From the NCBI GenBank assembly GCA_022702195.1, contig JAKONB010000160.1, positions 1-9,055 of the forward strand: 9,055 bases of DNA. Direction: 5' to 3'. The first letter of the stretch is position 1, and every line of letters begins with the position of its first letter. The position numbers and the translations under genes were made by a program. The notes beneath the pieces were generated by a model, which had not been told where the DNA came from, did no database searches, and saw nothing but the letters and a program-made list of their open reading frames with translations. Positions 6,955 to 9,055 of this stretch are shown in pieces. Source of the DNA: Beijerinckiaceae bacterium. GTDB lineage: Bacteria; Pseudomonadota; Alphaproteobacteria; Rhizobiales; Beijerinckiaceae.

Positions 6955-8006
6955 GGATCGCGCTCCTCGCCCATCTCCGGCATCCGGTCGCCCTGCCCTT
7001 CGCGGGCGGCATGGAAGCCCATAGCTGGTTTCTCGCAGAGGGGCTGATGGCGCGGGGACACGACGTGGTCCTGTTCGCCGCCGGGGACAGCGACCCGCGC
7101 TTCACGATCGACCCGGTGATTCCCGTGCATCACGAGCACGCATTTCCCGGTCTGGAGCACCGGGGCGACGCGCGGCTCGTGACCCATGTGGACGGAGGCT
7201 ACGCGGCCGCCTGCGACCGGATCGCGGCGGGCGGCTTCGACGTGCTCCACAACAACAGTCTGAGCCGCCTTCCCCTCGAGCATCGACGCCTCGCCGCGAT
7301 GCCCACCGTCACCTCGCTCCACGTTCCGCCCTACGACGCCCTGCGCTGGTTCGTTCAGAACAGCCTCGTCCCCGCCCACCGGATCACCGTGACGTCGGAG
7401 GCGCAGCGCGTGGCCTGGTGGCCCGAGGCGTCGCCGCCGGATGTGTCCGTGCTCCCCAACGGCGTCGATCCCGCGGCCTGGCCCTATCAACCGCGCGGCG
7501 ATGGCGGCGCAGTCTGGTCCGGGCGGATCACCCCGATCAAGGGGACGCATCTGGCGATCGCGGCGGCCCGGCGCGCCGGCCTCCCCCTCACCCTGTTCGG
7601 CCCGGTGGAGGATCGCGACTACTGGAGTGCGCAGATCGCGCCACGTCTCGGGGGACCGATCCGCTACGCTGGCCACCTCTCCGGGGCCGCCCTGGCCCAT
7701 GAGATCGGGCGCGCCTCAGTCTTCCTGTTCACCCCCTGCTGGGACGAACCGTTCGGCCTCGTGGCGATCGAGGCCATGGCCTGCGGCGTGCCGGTGGCCG
7801 GAATCGCGATGGGAGCGGCCCGGGAGGTGGTGGGCGAGGCAGGGAGCCTCGCGCCCCTGAACGACGTGCCCGCTCTCGCGGCGGCGATCGGCGCGGCGCT
7901 CGCCATTCCGCGTCGCGTTCCCCACGCGCGGGTCCTGCGCCTGTTCACCCGCGACCTCTGGCTCGGGCGCTGCGAATCCCTCTACGCGGAGGCGAGCCTC
8001 GCCTGA
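6951..8006 (+). CDS. GT4-type glycosyltransferase
   Basis: A 351-residue GT-B enzyme, last of the plus-strand operon. The GTG at 6951 overlaps the previous stop by four bases (GTGA) and gives MRIALLAHLRHP, the normal first strand; GGMEAHSWFLAEGL (19-32) is the glycine-rich loop and helix. Donor-site residues are R192 and K197 (SGRITPIKG, 190-198), and DEPFGLVAIEAMACGVP (265-281) is the E-x7-E motif with E266 and E274. The segment around YAGHLSGAALAHEIGRASVFLF (239-260 overall) and the E-x7-E region closely follow the minus-strand enzyme at 795-1841, suggesting related donors or substrates. It is expected to be a retaining nucleotide-sugar transferase in the cytoplasm. The longer upstream open frame is a shadow of the GT2 gene. 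The specific sugar and acceptor are unknown. Confidence 0.93.
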   Translation: MRIALLAHLRHPVALPFAGGMEAHSWFLAEGLMARGHDVVLFAAGDSDPRFTIDPVIPVHHEHAFPGLEHRGDARLVTHVDGGYAAACDRIAAGGFDVLHNNSLSRLPLEHRRLAAMPTVTSLHVPPYDALRWFVQNSLVPAHRITVTSEAQRVAWWPEASPPDVSVLPNGVDPAAWPYQPRGDGGAVWSGRITPIKGTHLAIAAARRAGLPLTLFGPVEDRDYWSAQIAPRLGGPIRYAGHLSGAALAHEIGRASVFLFTPCWDEPFGLVAIEAMACGVPVAGIAMGAAREVVGEAGSLAPLNDVPALAAAIGAALAIPRRVPHARVLRLFTRDLWLGRCESLYAEASLA

Positions 8007-8012
8007 TCGGGG

Positions 8013-9055
8013 TTACGGCGCGGGCCGGGCGAGCGTGAGTGGCCGAGCCGTCGCCTCCGCCATGGCGCCGTCCTCGGAGAGATAGCGGGTCCGCATGGGC
8101 TTCAGCACGAACAGCGCCAGGAACGCCGCCGTCACGTTGAGGGTGACGATGATCGCGAACACCGCCGACCAGCCATAGGCCGCCGAAATGACACTGGCGA
8201 TCGGGACGAGAAACGAGGCCGTACCCTTGGCGGTGTAGAGCAGCCCGGCATTGGTGGCGGCGAATTGCGAACCGAACGTGTCGCCGCAGGTGGCCGGGAA
8301 CAGGGAGTAGATCTCGCCGAACACGCCGAAATAGATTGCCGTGGCGAAGACGAAGACCAGCGGATGGGTGCCGTAGGTCACCAGCACGACGATCGCCAGG
8401 GCGGCGATGCTGAAGGCGATGAACATGGTGTTCTCGCGGCCGATCGAGTCGGAGATGTAGCCGAAGAACGGCCGGCCGAACCCATCGAAGATGCGGTCGA
8501 GGGAGATCGCGAAGGTGAGCGCCGCCATCTGGAGTCCGAACAGGCTGACGGGCACGTCCGCGACCTTGAAGTCGTGGGCGATCGGAGCGATCTGCGCCGC
8601 CGCCATCAGGCCGCCGGAGGCGACCATGACGAAGATCACGTACATCAGCCAGAAGACCGGGGTGCGGACGGCTTCGCGGGGGGAGCGATCGACCTTGGCC
8701 TGGGGCAGGCGCAGGCTCTTGCGCTGGATCGGCACCGCCACGGAAGGCTTTCGCAGCAGGGTCGAGAGCGCCAGGACCACGGCGCCCTGGCCGAGGCCGA
8801 AATACAGGAAGGCGTCCTGGTAGCCGCTGACCGCGATCATCTTGGCGATCGGCACCACCGTGGCCGCGGCCCCGGCCCCGAACCCCGCCGCCGTCGCGCC
8901 GGCGGCCAGACCGCGGCGATGCGGAAACCATTTCAGCGCGTTGCCCACGCAGGTTCCGTAGACCGAACCCGCGCCGATGCCGCCGACGACGGAGCCCAGG
9001 TAGAGCACCGGCAGGGAGGTCGCCTGGGAATTGAGTACCCAGGCCAGGGCGATCA
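8013..9055 (-). CDS. OFA-family MFS transporter (oxalate/formate antiporter type), N-terminus cut by the window edge
   Basis: The frame is open from the TAA at 8013-8015 to the right edge, about 346 residues. A GTG at 9008 is an internal codon: in-frame sequence (LNSQATSLPVLYLGS) continues beyond it, and family members run about 400-430 residues. Roughly ten hydrophobic segments are visible, corresponding to the end of helix 3 through helix 12. WFPHRRGLAAGATAAGFGAG is the characteristic OFA loop and helix 5. GRPFFGYISDSIGREN is the second-half copy of the MFS motif between helices 8 and 9. LLYTAKGTASF in helix 11 contains a lysine likely equivalent to the substrate-binding lysine of OxlT. Oxalate/formate exchange across the inner membrane is the family's best-known role, but other carboxylates are possible. 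It converges on the glycosyltransferase operon with a 6-base gap and is probably a separate unit. Confidence 0.9.
   Translation of the reverse strand, partial: IALAWVLNSQATSLPVLYLGSVVGGIGAGSVYGTCVGNALKWFPHRRGLAAGATAAGFGAGAAATVVPIAKMIAVSGYQDAFLYFGLGQGAVVLALSTLLRKPSVAVPIQRKSLRLPQAKVDRSPREAVRTPVFWLMYVIFVMVASGGLMAAAQIAPIAHDFKVADVPVSLFGLQMAALTFAISLDRIFDGFGRPFFGYISDSIGRENTMFIAFSIAALAIVVLVTYGTHPLVFVFATAIYFGVFGEIYSLFPATCGDTFGSQFAATNAGLLYTAKGTASFLVPIASVISAAYGWSAVFAIIVTLNVTAAFLALFVLKPMRTRYLSEDGAMAEATARPLTLARPAP

Noticed and set aside
9006..9008. GTG as the start of the transporter gene
   Set aside because: It falls before helix 4 of a 12-helix family, and the frame stays open with transporter-like sequence up to the window edge.
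8013..9055. Functional link between the OFA transporter and the glycosyltransferase operon
   Set aside because: The transporter is convergent, its codon use and family point to small carboxylates, and nothing in the sequence ties it to sugar transfer or oligosaccharide export.
1..9055. RNA genes, CRISPR arrays, insertion sequences or attachment sites
   Set aside because: No tRNA- or rRNA-like segments, regularly spaced repeats, transposase frames or terminal inverted repeats were seen. The longest gap without a gene is 60 bases.

Overview
The window is very GC-rich DNA with long closely packed genes, typical of an alphaproteobacterium. The codon bias and the pairing of a glycosyltransferase block with an oxalate/formate-type transporter suggest a Methylobacterium or Methylorubrum-like organism. 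That assignment is an inference; no marker gene is present to settle it.

Layout. Positions 1-1841 hold two GT4-type glycosyltransferase genes on the minus strand, joined by a TGATG stop/start overlap; the downstream one runs off the left edge. A 60-base divergent gap (1842-1901) follows, carrying a perfect 10-base palindrome. Positions 1902-8006 are a five-gene plus-strand operon: a fused sucrose-phosphate-synthase-like glycosyltransferase plus HAD sugar phosphatase, a GT2 enzyme with a galactosyltransferase-type C-terminal motif, a MurG-like GT-B enzyme, a second GT2 enzyme that is a paralogue of the first, and a GT4 enzyme. Genes overlap or nearly touch, except for one 46-base spacer. At 8013-9055 an OFA-family major facilitator gene (oxalate/formate antiporter type) converges on the operon with a 6-base gap; its 5' end lies beyond the right edge.

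How it may work. The first plus-strand gene has the motifs to make a phosphorylated disaccharide from a nucleotide sugar and a sugar phosphate, and to dephosphorylate it within one polypeptide. It follows the sucrose-phosphate synthase/phosphatase pattern, except that the family's GGQ motif reads GGH. Six further glycosyltransferases surround it on the two strands. No polymerase, flippase, ABC exporter or polysaccharide chain-length gene is visible. The simplest reading is a cytoplasmic pathway for a soluble oligosaccharide or a glycosylated small molecule or lipid, possibly started from sucrose or a related disaccharide. The final product cannot be told from the sequence. The transporter at the right end looks like a separate unit.
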